From: Treponema sp.
Lineage (GTDB): Bacteria; Spirochaetota; Spirochaetia; Treponematales; Treponemataceae
Reading direction: 5' to 3'
DNA: 64,000 nt
Assembly: GCA_017938365.1 (NCBI GenBank)
Contig: JAGBBT010000094.1
Coordinates: forward strand, 36,509-100,508
In this document: piece by piece, positions 26,221 to 35,514 of the stretch
Numbering within the stretch: the stretch's first letter is position 1
Layout: every line of letters begins with the position of its first letter
Made by a program: the position numbers and the translations under genes
The notes under the pieces: generated by a model
The model's input: only the letters and a program-made list of their open reading frames with translations
What the model was told of the DNA's origin: nothing
Database searches by the model: none

Positions 26221-27463
26221 AATTTATTGAACATAATTTATATCTATTGCCAGAAATTAGTTTTTCTGTATTTGGTTTTGTTCCGTATTTTTCTGCAACT
26301 ATTCCGCTTACTTCAAAGCGTTTTACGATTCTATTATTAAAGGCTTCTTCTATAAGTTCGTCAATTTTCATATTTTTATATATTGTCATGGCTTCGTCTA
26401 AATCAGCTCTTAAAATTGGATGTTTTGGAGAGAATAAAACACAACAATCTTCATATGGTAGAATTGATGTTTCGTATGTTTCGATATTGTATGCTGTTGC
26501 AATAATTTCTTCTTTGTCTAAACCAACTAATGGTCTTAAAAGTGGAAGTTCAGCCATACTTTCTGTTACTGCCATATTTTCAACTGTTTGACTTGCAACT
26601 TGTCCCAAACTTTCTCCTGTGATTAGGCAATCAGCATTGATTTTTTTTGCTAACATACTTGCACATTTCATCATACACATTCTAAGCATTAAAGTAGAAA
26701 AATTTTCTGGAGCATTTTTCATAATATGCATTTGAACTTCTGTGAATGGAATGATATTTATGTGAGATGTAATGCCAAAATTTGTAATAATTTCAGCTAA
26801 CTTTTCAACTTTTTCTTGAGCTTCTTGTGAAGTGTATGGGTAGGAATGAAAATATATGCTTTCAACTTTCATACCTCGTCTCATCATTCTATAACCGGCT
26901 ACAGGACTGTCTAATCCTCCACTTAATAATAGTAAACCTTTTCCACTACATCCTACTGGTAAACCTCTGTGACCTTTGTTTGAATCTGAATATATATAGC
27001 ATTTTTCGCGAACTTCAACAGAAATTACTACATCTGGATTGTGAACATCAACGGTTAAAAGTTGCTTATCGAATACAGCCGCACCTGCTTCTTTCATAAT
27101 TTCATATGAGTCTAAAGGAAACGATTTATCTCCTCGTTTTGCTAATATTTTAAATGATTTTGCACCTTTTTGCTTAGCTTCTAAAGCCTGATTATAAACT
27201 TCACTTTTTATAGCTTCAATGTTTTTTTCAGTAACTTTGGCTAATGCCCAACCTGTGATTCCTAACAAATGGTTTAATGTAAATTCGACAGCTTCTTTTG
27301 CATCCTCTGTACATTCTATATACAATCGACCGGCTTTTAATTCAACTTTTGCTTCAACTGATTGCAAATAGTTTTTTGTATTCTGAATAAGTAATCGTTC
27401 AAATGTTTTAATGTTTGAACCTTTTAAAATTAATTCACCTAATTTTCCTAAATATGTAAGCAT
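26219..27463 (-). CDS. thiI: tRNA 4-thiouridine synthase / thiamine sulfur transfer protein ThiI
   Basis: 414 residues: an N-terminal ferredoxin-like plus THUMP domain, then a PP-loop ATPase domain with LLLLSGGLDSPVAGYRMM near residue 178. It activates U8 of tRNA with ATP for 4-thiouridine formation. The C-terminal rhodanese domain of the E. coli enzyme (482 residues) is absent, as in many bacteria, so it cannot supply the rhodanese step of thiazole synthesis. The conserved PYEDCCVLFSPKHP is kept. No Shine-Dalgarno is visible; a TATAGT (27470-27475) lies 6 bases before the ATG but lacks a good -35. Confidence 0.94.
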   Translation of the reverse strand: MLTYLGKLGELILKGSNIKTFERLLIQNTKNYLQSVEAKVELKAGRLYIECTEDAKEAVEFTLNHLLGITGWALAKVTEKNIEAIKSEVYNQALEAKQKGAKSFKILAKRGDKSFPLDSYEIMKEAGAAVFDKQLLTVDVHNPDVVISVEVREKCYIYSDSNKGHRGLPVGCSGKGLLLLSGGLDSPVAGYRMMRRGMKVESIYFHSYPYTSQEAQEKVEKLAEIITNFGITSHINIIPFTEVQMHIMKNAPENFSTLMLRMCMMKCASMLAKKINADCLITGESLGQVASQTVENMAVTESMAELPLLRPLVGLDKEEIIATAYNIETYETSILPYEDCCVLFSPKHPILRADLDEAMTIYKNMKIDELIEEAFNNRIVKRFEVSGIVAEKYGTKPNTEKLISGNRYKLCSIN

Positions 27464-27500
27464 TTTGTAACTATATCAAAAAAAAAAATTATTTACTATA

Positions 27501-27528
27501 TTGTCAAAAAGACAAATATTGTTAAAAT
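27501..27528 (+). promoter_or_regulatory. Promoter for the acyl-CoA synthetase gene
   Basis: TTGTCA (27501-27506), 16 bp, TAAAAT (27523-27528). The -35 is part of a small inverted repeat TTGTC-AAAAA-GACAA (27501-27515) that could be an operator. GAGGAAG at 27538-27544 serves the ATG at 27547. Confidence 0.5.
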
Positions 27529-27546
27529 GTCAATATAGAGGAAGAT

Positions 27547-29508
27547 ATGTTTGAATTTTTTGAAAAGGCTGAAAAGAAAACTTATAAAAATATCCCACTT
27601 TTGTTAAAACATACTGCATCAGAAATTCCTGATTTTACACTTCAAGCTGTGAAGAATAAAAGAGGAATCTTTGTAAGATATAGTTATTCTCAAGTTTATC
27701 AACATGTAATTGAAATGAGTTATATGTTAAAAAAACTTGGTATAAAGAAAGGTGATCATGTAGGGTTGATGTCTGATAATAGACGAGAATGGCTTGTTAC
27801 AGATTATGCATTACTGACATTAGGAGCTGTTGATGTACCTCGTGGCTGTGATTCCATGGGTGTGGAAATGCGTTTTATTCTTAATTTTGCAGAATGTGAA
27901 GTTTCCTTTTTTGAAAATGACCGTCAATTATTAAAAATTCTGGAAAATCCTGAAGAAGTTCCATTATTGAAAAAAGCGATTATGTATGATCATGCTGAAC
28001 CAGAAACCATCGAATTAGCAAACAAAGCTGGTATTGAAGTTATTAATTATTCTTATCTTGAAGCAGAGGGAATCTCTATTACAAAAGAAGATTGGTTAAA
28101 CATCGAAGACGGTATGGAATCTATAGATTCAAATGATGTTGCAACGATTATATTTACATCTGGAACAACAGGAACTCCAAAAGGTGTTCAATTAACACAT
28201 GATAATTATATTGCTCAATGTGAAGCAGCTCCTGTAGTTTTAGGATTAATGCAACCTGGTGATATTTGGCTTACAGTATTACCAATTTGGCACAGTTTTG
28301 AGCGAGCATTTTTGTACATGGTTGTAATGTTGAAAGGTGGATTTGCTTATTCAAAACCTGTTGCTTCTGTTATGATTCAGGATATGAACTTAATTCACCC
28401 ACAATGGATGAATGGAGTTCCTCGTTTATGGGAATCTGTAGCTCAAGGACTTTTTAGAGAAATAAAGAAGCAAGATAAGATTAGTCAATTTATTTTTAAT
28501 AATTCTGTAATATTAGGTAAACTATATTATAAAGCAAAAGAAAGAGTTTGTGGACTTGTTTGTCATTATAAAAAATATCCAAGATTTTTTGACGTTATGT
28601 ATGGAATAATTCCATTTATTTTGTTATGGCCATTTTTCAGAATTGTTGATTTATTGGTTTTTAAATCAATAAGAGCAAAATTTGGTGGAAAAATGAGAGC
28701 TGCTATTTCTGGTGGTGGAGCATTACAGTCTGGAACAGAAGATTTTTTCCATGCTATTGGATTTAATTTATTAGAAGGTTATGGAATGACAGAAACAGCT
28801 CCTGTAATCTCTGTGCGTAATTCGAAAAAGCCTCGTTCAAATAATGTTGGTTATGTTTTCCCAAGTTTTGAAGTAAAAATTTGTCCAGAAAAAGATGGAA
28901 AATTAGCTTCTTCAACTCCTTTAAAACCTGGAAAAAAAGGTCTTGTTCTTGTAAAAGGTCGTCAGGTAATGAAAGGTTATTATAAAAGACAAGATTTAAC
29001 AGATGCAATTATTGATTCTGAAGGTTGGATTAATACTGGCGATTTAGGAATGATTAGTTGGGATAAAGAGTTGAAAATTGTTGGTCGTGCAAAAGACACA
29101 ATTGTACTTTTAGGTGGTGAAAATATAGAACCAGCAGTTATTGAAAGGGCTCTGAATGAAAGTCCTTATGTGGAAAGAACTGTTGTTGTTGGCCAAGACC
29201 AAAAATATGTTGCAGCAATGATTGTTCCTGATCAGACAAATGTTATCAACTTTGCAGAAGAAAATAATATCTTTTATGATAGTTATGAATCATTACTTGA
29301 AACAAATGAAATTCAGAATTTATTTAGAAGTGAAATAGATCTCCGTGATAATGCAGAAAAAGGCTTTAGAACTTGTGAGCGCATTTTTAAATTTGTTTTA
29401 CTTTCAAAATCTTTTGAAGTAAATAAGGAAATTAATGCAAAACAAGAACTTATGCGTCACAAAATTGTACAAATTTATAAAAAAGAATACAAAAAGCTTT
29501 TTAAATAG
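27547..29508 (+). CDS. Long-chain-fatty-acid--CoA ligase (AMP-forming)
   Basis: 653 residues. The AMP-binding signature FTSGTTGTPKGVQLTHDN lies near residue 208, LLEGYGMTETAPV near 410, and TGDLG and the later KDTIVLLGGENIEP close the ANL fold. It activates fatty acids as acyl-CoA on the inner membrane face, useful in an organism that scavenges host lipids. The GAGGAAG ribosome site is clear. The protein has a hydrophobic central stretch (YGIIPFILLWPFFRIVDLLVF), typical of this long subfamily. A shorter exported unknown protein follows after 10 bp. Confidence 0.93.
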   Translation: MFEFFEKAEKKTYKNIPLLLKHTASEIPDFTLQAVKNKRGIFVRYSYSQVYQHVIEMSYMLKKLGIKKGDHVGLMSDNRREWLVTDYALLTLGAVDVPRGCDSMGVEMRFILNFAECEVSFFENDRQLLKILENPEEVPLLKKAIMYDHAEPETIELANKAGIEVINYSYLEAEGISITKEDWLNIEDGMESIDSNDVATIIFTSGTTGTPKGVQLTHDNYIAQCEAAPVVLGLMQPGDIWLTVLPIWHSFERAFLYMVVMLKGGFAYSKPVASVMIQDMNLIHPQWMNGVPRLWESVAQGLFREIKKQDKISQFIFNNSVILGKLYYKAKERVCGLVCHYKKYPRFFDVMYGIIPFILLWPFFRIVDLLVFKSIRAKFGGKMRAAISGGGALQSGTEDFFHAIGFNLLEGYGMTETAPVISVRNSKKPRSNNVGYVFPSFEVKICPEKDGKLASSTPLKPGKKGLVLVKGRQVMKGYYKRQDLTDAIIDSEGWINTGDLGMISWDKELKIVGRAKDTIVLLGGENIEPAVIERALNESPYVERTVVVGQDQKYVAAMIVPDQTNVINFAEENNIFYDSYESLLETNEIQNLFRSEIDLRDNAEKGFRTCERIFKFVLLSKSFEVNKEINAKQELMRHKIVQIYKKEYKKLFK

Positions 29509-29518
29509 TTTTTATTAG

Positions 29519-30562
29519 TTGAAAAATAATTACATTTTTGTCGATAATAAAGTTGTGTTGAAAAAAAATAAATTTATTTCATTGTTTTATATTTTTCTGT
29601 GTATTTCTGTGGTTTTTGGAACTGAACAAATTAAAAATAATCGTGAATATATAGAAGATGTTCCAAAACCACTTGAAGGTATATGGCAGGGAAGTGATAG
29701 ACTTGTACTTTTTAACAATAAAGCACCGATTTCTATTGTTTTAAGAGTTTTTTATCAATGGTATGACGATAGGGCTGCAGAACCAAGTTCTTTTGCTCAA
29801 ATATCTAGCAGAGATAGAAATGATACAATTTCATCTCATCCTGAAAATATTGAAGTTAAGTTTTTTACATTATTTGAAAATGAATCAAAAACTGCAGGAA
29901 TTTACGAGTTATCTGTAAAGTATCCAAAAATTAAAAATGTAGTTTATATTCCGATAGCAGTGATTGATAATCAATTATATTTAACTTTTTTAATGAGAGA
30001 AAATATTAATTATCCGGATTTAGAATCCAATAAAGATTTTTATTTAAAAGATTATGGTGTTTCTAATGGTATTACAATTTCGCCTCCAATAATTAAAGAT
30101 GAGATTATATCTTATTATGTAACTGGTAATTCTGTTTATCATATTAGGTATTGGGAAAGTAAAATGGATTTTTCTGAGGAAAAAGCTGAATTTTCTACAG
30201 AGGAAAAAAATTTTTTTGTGGATAAATTTATAAAGGCAGGTGGGAAAATTTATACTTGTACAACAGGTCGAAGCAAAAAGATTCGAAATATCCAAAAATC
30301 GACTTTTATATCAGAAAATTTTATCATTGACAATGATTCTGTAATTTATGCATATGGAAAACCTTATTTAATTAAAGTTCCAAGCCAAAAAACTGAAAAA
30401 GATTTCTGTACAATAGTTGAATCTAATAATAGCAAGAGAAAACCTCCTCAAACACCACCATTTCCTGCCTCTGAAATTGATTTTCACTGGAAAGAAATTT
30501 CAGAAATTGAAAAATATAATCCATATACATGGAATAGAAGAAATATCGATTTACATAAATAA
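29519..30562 (+). CDS. Exported protein of unknown function; start uncertain
   Basis: Up to 347 residues. A signal-peptide-like segment (KKNKFISLFYIFLCISVVFG) begins about 13 codons in, so initiation at GTG 29555 or TTG 29558 is as likely as the upstream TTG at 29519; none has a convincing ribosome site. The mature part is beta-rich with PKPLEGIWQGSDRLVLF, a 'scaffold-plus-barrel' look without a known motif. The tail is Pro-rich (RKPPQTPPFPASEIDFHW). It probably lies in the periplasm. It follows the acyl-CoA ligase by 10 bp and is followed by the 250-bp ileS leader. Confidence 0.75.
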   Translation: MKNNYIFVDNKVVLKKNKFISLFYIFLCISVVFGTEQIKNNREYIEDVPKPLEGIWQGSDRLVLFNNKAPISIVLRVFYQWYDDRAAEPSSFAQISSRDRNDTISSHPENIEVKFFTLFENESKTAGIYELSVKYPKIKNVVYIPIAVIDNQLYLTFLMRENINYPDLESNKDFYLKDYGVSNGITISPPIIKDEIISYYVTGNSVYHIRYWESKMDFSEEKAEFSTEEKNFFVDKFIKAGGKIYTCTTGRSKKIRNIQKSTFISENFIIDNDSVIYAYGKPYLIKVPSQKTEKDFCTIVESNNSKRKPPQTPPFPASEIDFHWKEISEIEKYNPYTWNRRNIDLHK

Positions 30563-30722
30563 GTTCATTGATATAGTTTATTAAATCGAAACTCTCTATA
30601 CTGAAAATTAGATTTTGAATTTATCAAGGTGAATTATTATTTTATTTAAGTAAAAGTCTTTTTGTATAAGGATAGATTTTTATCATATTTTTCTTTTATG
30701 AAAAGTTCTTTTACACAGAACA

Positions 30723-30744
30723 ATTCTATGATTTACCATAGAAT
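30723..30744. repeat. Inverted repeat in the ileS leader
   Basis: ATTCTATG (30723-30730) and CATAGAAT (30737-30744) are perfect 8-bp arms with a 6-base loop. Seven T follow after six other bases, which is too distant for a standard terminator. The 250-bp gap (30563-30813) holds no gene, no T-box consensus and no clear promoter beyond a weak TTGAAT / 17 bp / TATTTT. Confidence 0.6.
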
Positions 30745-30813
30745 AAAATGTTTTTTTATGACATAATTACAACTGTATATCTAAAAATTATTCAATTTAC
30801 AAAGAGGTTTGTT

Positions 30814-33800
30814 GTGTATAAAAGTGTAGAACCAAAGCCAGATTTTCCTAAACAGGAAGAAGAGATTTTAAAATTCTGGGAAGAAAATAAAACATTTAAA
30901 AAATCTATAGAACAGCGTAGTAAGGCTGAAGAATTTGTTTTCTTTGATGGACCTCCATTTGCAACTGGTCTTCCACATTTTGGACATTTTATTCCATCTA
31001 CAATAAAAGATATTATTCCTCGTTATCAAACAATGAGAGGAAAGAAAGTCGAGCGTCGTTTTGGATGGGATTGTCATGGTTTACCTGTTGAAAATTTGAT
31101 TGAAAAAGAATTGGGTATTAATTCAAAACATGAAATTGAAGCTTACGGAATTGATAAGTTTAATGATAAGTGTAAAGATTCTGTTCTTAGATATACTTCT
31201 GAATGGCGTAAAACTATAACTCGCATGGGACGATGGGTTGATTTTGATAATGATTATAAAACAATGAATCCTGAGTTTATGGAATCAATTTGGTGGGTTG
31301 CAAAATCTCTTTGGGATAAAGGTTTAATTTATGAAGGAAAATACATTCTTCCATATTGTCCTAGATGTGCTACAGTTCTTTCTACTCATGAATTAGCTCA
31401 AGGTTATAAAGAAAAACAAGATCCAGCTATTACAGTTAGATTTAAGATTGTTAGAGCTTCAAATACTGTGGGTGATTCTGATTTAGCTAATGGAAATACC
31501 TATTTCCTTGCATGGACTACAACTCCATGGACTTTACCATCTAATGAGGGTCTTTGTATGGGACCTGAAATTGAATATGTAAAAATTCTTGATAAGCAGA
31601 GTGGTGATTATTATATTTTGGCAGAAAGTAGATTAGCCGCATATTATAAAAATCCTGAAGATTATCAGATTATTTATAAAAAATTAGGAAAAGACTTTAT
31701 TGGAACTAAATATGAGCCTTTATTCCCATATTTTGCTGATTTAGCAATAAATGAAGATGGTTCTGATGGTGCTTTTAGAATGTTTAACGCTGATTATGTA
31801 TCTACAGAAGACGGTACTGGTATTGTTCATATTGCTCCAAGTTTTGGTGAAGATGATAGCCTTGTGTTCAAAGGAACTGGAATTCCTTGTGTAGAGCCTA
31901 TTGATGCTGAATGTAAATTTACAAGTGAAGTTTCTGATTATGTTGGACGTTTCGTTAAAGATTGTGATAAAGATATTATGGAACGCCTAAAAAAAGAAGG
32001 TAAACTTGTAAAACGTGATCAGGTGTTACATCAATATCCACATTGTTGGAGATGTTCATCACCTCTTATTTATCGCGGAATTGGTTCATGGTTTGTGAAA
32101 GTTGCTGATCATCACGAGAAGTTGTTAAATGTAAATAGTCAAATAAAATGGCAACCTAATCATATAAAAGAAGGTCGTTTTGGAAAATGGCTTGCTGGTG
32201 CTAGAGATTGGGCTATTAGTCGTAATCGTTTCTGGGGAAATCCTATTCCGATTTGGAAATGTGACAATCCTGAATGTAAAGAAACTGTGTGTGTCGGTAG
32301 TAGAGACGAGTTAAAAAAATTAAGTGGTGTTTATCCAGAAGATTTGCATAAACAATTTGTTGATAAAATTGAAATTCCTTGTTCAAAATGTGGTGGTACA
32401 ATGCATCGTATTCCAGAGGTCTTTGACTGCTGGTTTGAATCAGGATCTATGCCTTATGCTCAGGAACATTATCCTTTTGAAAATAAAGAATATTTTGAAA
32501 ATCACTTTCCTGCTAACTTTATATCAGAAGGTTTGGATCAGACTCGAGGATGGTTTTATACTTTAACAGTTCTTGCTACTCATTTATTCAATAAGCCTGC
32601 GTTTAAGAATTGTATAGTTAACGGACTTGTATTAGCTGAAGACGGAAGAAAGATGTCGAAGTCATTAAAGAATTATACAGATCCTGTTGAAGCTATAAAT
32701 AAATTTGGTGCAGATGCTTTGAGATTATTCTTAACTCATTCTGCTGTTGTAAAAGCTGATGATCTTCGATATTCAGACAATGGTGTTCGTGAAATATTAA
32801 AAAATATTATTATTCCTTTGTGGAGTGGATATAATTTCTTTGTAAGTTATGCAAATGTTGAAGGGTATATTTGTACAGGAAAAGAGTTTGAAAATCATCT
32901 TCCAAAAAATCCAATGGATAGATGGATTCTCTCTGTTTCACAAAAAATGATAAAAAATGTTTCAGAAGCTTTGGATGATTATGATTTAAGTTCTGCAATA
33001 GATCCTTTAATTAATTTTATTGATGAACTTAATAATTGGTATATTCGTCGTTCTAGAAAACGTTTTTCAAAAAGTGATGATAAACAGGATAAAATTGAAG
33101 CCTTTGAAGCTCTTTATACAGCAATGAAGACTTTTACATTGTGTGCTGCACCATTTATTCCGTTTATAACAGAGCAAATGTGGCAGAATTTAAAACTTGA
33201 TAGTGATAAAGATTCTGTTCATCTTTCTGATTTCCCTATTTACAACGAGAAATTTAGAGATGAAAATCTCGAATTCAGAATGGCTACTGTACAAAAGGCT
33301 GTTTCTATGGGACGAAGTCTTCGTAATCAATTTAATTTAAAAAATAGACAACCTCTTGCTTCTGCTGAAATTGTTACAAGAAACAATGCAGAAAGAAAAG
33401 TTCTTGAAGATATGAGTGATGCAATCAAAGAAGAACTTAATGTTAAGGAAGTTGTATTCCATGAAAGAGAAGATGAGTTAGTTGTTTATTCTGCAAAAGC
33501 TAATTTTAGAACACTAGGAAAAGAACTTGGAGCAAAAATGAAAGCTGCCGCTGCAATAATTACTCAGCTTTCTAATGAGCAGATTAGTTCTATTTTATCT
33601 GGAAATTCCGTAGATATTAATGTCGAAGGTAATGTTGTGTCATTGGATACAAATAAGATTATTATTGAGCGTTCTGAAAAAGAGAATTTAAAAGTAATTA
33701 ATGAAGGAACAATTACAATTGGTCTTGATACAAAAGTTTCTGAAGAATTAAGAAAAGAAGGTTATATTCGTGATTTAATTCGAGGTATCCAAAATATGAG

Positions 33801-34005
33801 AAAGGAATCTGGTTTAACTGTTTTGGATAAAATTAATCTTTGTGTATCTGGCGATGATGAATTAAAGGTTGCTTTTGAAATGTTTGGTAATGTAATTGCC
33901 GAGGCTACATTAACTGCTTCTCAAAATTGGTGTGACGATTTGGCTGATTGTACATCTATTGATGCAGATGATAAAGTTTGGAGAGCAACTATTGTTAAAG
34001 CTTAG
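30814..34005 (+). CDS. ileS: Isoleucyl-tRNA synthetase (eukaryote-like / type 2 form)
   Basis: About 1063 residues from the GTG at 30814, chosen because AAAGAGG lies 7 bases upstream and family proteins begin just before FPKQEEEILKFW. The HIGH motif reads HFGH in GLPHFGHFIPSTIKD; GWDCHGLPVE, the editing domain, FESGSMPYAQ and the KMSKSLKNY loop follow. The motifs resemble the long, eukaryote-like IleRS2 class found in many spirochaetes. It charges tRNA-Ile. The end overlaps the next gene's start by 14 bp. Confidence 0.95.
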   Translation: MYKSVEPKPDFPKQEEEILKFWEENKTFKKSIEQRSKAEEFVFFDGPPFATGLPHFGHFIPSTIKDIIPRYQTMRGKKVERRFGWDCHGLPVENLIEKELGINSKHEIEAYGIDKFNDKCKDSVLRYTSEWRKTITRMGRWVDFDNDYKTMNPEFMESIWWVAKSLWDKGLIYEGKYILPYCPRCATVLSTHELAQGYKEKQDPAITVRFKIVRASNTVGDSDLANGNTYFLAWTTTPWTLPSNEGLCMGPEIEYVKILDKQSGDYYILAESRLAAYYKNPEDYQIIYKKLGKDFIGTKYEPLFPYFADLAINEDGSDGAFRMFNADYVSTEDGTGIVHIAPSFGEDDSLVFKGTGIPCVEPIDAECKFTSEVSDYVGRFVKDCDKDIMERLKKEGKLVKRDQVLHQYPHCWRCSSPLIYRGIGSWFVKVADHHEKLLNVNSQIKWQPNHIKEGRFGKWLAGARDWAISRNRFWGNPIPIWKCDNPECKETVCVGSRDELKKLSGVYPEDLHKQFVDKIEIPCSKCGGTMHRIPEVFDCWFESGSMPYAQEHYPFENKEYFENHFPANFISEGLDQTRGWFYTLTVLATHLFNKPAFKNCIVNGLVLAEDGRKMSKSLKNYTDPVEAINKFGADALRLFLTHSAVVKADDLRYSDNGVREILKNIIIPLWSGYNFFVSYANVEGYICTGKEFENHLPKNPMDRWILSVSQKMIKNVSEALDDYDLSSAIDPLINFIDELNNWYIRRSRKRFSKSDDKQDKIEAFEALYTAMKTFTLCAAPFIPFITEQMWQNLKLDSDKDSVHLSDFPIYNEKFRDENLEFRMATVQKAVSMGRSLRNQFNLKNRQPLASAEIVTRNNAERKVLEDMSDAIKEELNVKEVVFHEREDELVVYSAKANFRTLGKELGAKMKAAAAIITQLSNEQISSILSGNSVDINVEGNVVSLDTNKIIIERSEKENLKVINEGTITIGLDTKVSEELRKEGYIRDLIRGIQNMRKESGLTVLDKINLCVSGDDELKVAFEMFGNVIAEATLTASQNWCDDLADCTSIDADDKVWRATIVKA

Positions 34006-34879
34006 ATTTAATAAGGTTGTTATCTTTTTATATGCCATAACAACCTTATTTTTGTTATTCTCATGCAAATCTGTTCCTAGTTACAATTATGTAGAGCCTT
34101 TATATTTAGTAGACTCTGATGCACCTATATTGGTCTATGTTCCTGTTCAATCTAATGTAAGGTTTGTAGAGCATGTGTTGTCTAATTTTACAGATATTTC
34201 TAAGAACGACATTAATAGGATTGTATCTAGAACGGATAATATTGCAATTTCTTCAAATTTAAGAGGAAATGTGGAGTTTATTATCCAAGGTAGTTATCCT
34301 GCATTTGCATTAAAGTCAGCTTTGTCAAAGAAAAATGGATGGTTGTTAAGTAACATAGAGGATTCAACATTTTCTCTTTGCTATTATTCAAATCCTGATT
34401 TGAAATTTCAATTATTTTCCCCTGATACATCTACTATTGCAGTTTCTAATGATGTTATTCCAATTATAAAAAAATATATAAATGAACAAAAACTATATTT
34501 TGATGAAGGTGATTGTCAATTTTTAGATTCGAAAAGAATAGATCCTAAGATTTTTGACTATTTAACAAAAGCACCTAATGGTGAAATTAAATTTTATGCA
34601 CAGAAACCTCTTGATTTCTTGTCTAAGTTTTTAGGAAAAACATTTAATCTTGGTATAAATTCTCTTTGTGGAAGTTTAGTGCAATCTAAGGATGAGAATT
34701 TGTTTGCATTAACATTAGAAATTGAATTAAATAATCCTGTTATTGTTAAAGCAGCGGTTAAAATGCTAAAATTGGCATTGTTTCCAGTTCCTGCGAAAAT
34801 TGTTCAAGCTGGAAGTTCTAAAATAATTATTTCTGATATTTCTTTTTCATGGAAAGAGTTAATTAAATTGTTAATGTAG
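33992..34879 (+). CDS. Predicted lipoprotein downstream of ileS (possible Tp0453 counterpart)
   Basis: About 295 residues from a TTG at 33992 with GGAGAG 6 bases upstream inside the ileS end. The frame extends 20 codons further back but without a ribosome site. Signal peptide and lipobox FLLFSC give a lipidated Cys near residue 24, followed by KSVPS. The rest alternates beta strands and amphipathic helices. In T. pallidum, as I recall, the gene after ileS encodes the outer-membrane lipoprotein Tp0453 of about 287 residues; position and length agree, but I cannot verify the sequence similarity. Confidence 0.8.
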   Translation: MLKLRFNKVVIFLYAITTLFLLFSCKSVPSYNYVEPLYLVDSDAPILVYVPVQSNVRFVEHVLSNFTDISKNDINRIVSRTDNIAISSNLRGNVEFIIQGSYPAFALKSALSKKNGWLLSNIEDSTFSLCYYSNPDLKFQLFSPDTSTIAVSNDVIPIIKKYINEQKLYFDEGDCQFLDSKRIDPKIFDYLTKAPNGEIKFYAQKPLDFLSKFLGKTFNLGINSLCGSLVQSKDENLFALTLEIELNNPVIVKAAVKMLKLALFPVPAKIVQAGSSKIIISDISFSWKELIKLLM

Positions 34880-34887
34880 GATTAATA

Positions 34888-35514
34888 ATGATTATAAAAA
34901 AAATAATATTTTTATTATCAATTTCTTTTTTCTTCTTATCATGTTCTTCAAATTTGCGAATACCAGGAGAGTCTAATATTCTCATTAAAAATATTTGTTC
35001 TGAATATTATTCAATTGCTGAAGGATACACTAATATCAAAAATTATAAAAAGGCAGCTGAATATTATAAACTTGCAATGCGAGATAAGTCATTAAAACCT
35101 TCTGCTTCTTATAAATTGGCGCGTTCTTATGCATTGGCAAAAGATTGGGAAAATGCAGAAAAAGCATATATTGAATTGTTAAAAATAGATAATGACAATA
35201 GTGAAATAAAAGCTTCATTGGCTTATATTCATGGAATGAAAGGAGATACTGAATTAGCATTAAAAGAATACGAGGAACTTATAATAGCAAATCCTAATAT
35301 TCAGACTTATTTAGAAAATTATATTAATCTTTTAATTTTTACAAAAAAAATGGATATTGCTGAAGAACAAATTGAGATTCTTAAACAAAGATTTCCAGAA
35401 AGTGTATCCATAAAAGATTTTTCGAAAAAATTGCAAGATTACAAGCAAAGTATCGAAAAAAAATCTTCCTCTGAGGCACCTTCTGAAACTCCTTCTGCCT
35501 TTAGCGAAAATTAA
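34888..35514 (+). CDS. TPR-containing lipoprotein
   Basis: 208 residues. Lipobox FFLSC places the lipidated Cys near residue 19. After it come about four tetratricopeptide-like helical pairs: NYKKAAEYYKLAMRDKSLKP, DWENAEKAYIELLKIDND and DTELALKEYEELIIANP keep the W/Y-G-A-Y-A-P pattern of the TPR. The tail is Ser/Pro/Glu-rich (PSETPSAFSEN). TPR lipoproteins scaffold protein complexes at the membrane; no partner can be named. The stop overlaps the convergent neighbour by 4 bases and no terminator is visible. Confidence 0.87.
   Translation: MIIKKIIFLLSISFFFLSCSSNLRIPGESNILIKNICSEYYSIAEGYTNIKNYKKAAEYYKLAMRDKSLKPSASYKLARSYALAKDWENAEKAYIELLKIDNDNSEIKASLAYIHGMKGDTELALKEYEELIIANPNIQTYLENYINLLIFTKKMDIAEEQIEILKQRFPESVSIKDFSKKLQDYKQSIEKKSSSEAPSETPSAFSEN

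Noticed and set aside
29519..29560. Confident start for the exported protein after the acyl-CoA ligase
   Set aside because: TTG 29519, GTG 29555 and TTG 29558 are all possible and none has a ribosome site; I kept the longest and flagged the doubt.
30563..30813. T-box or other riboswitch in the ileS leader
   Set aside because: The T-box consensus and a proper terminator after the hairpin are missing; only a simple 8-bp inverted repeat is present.
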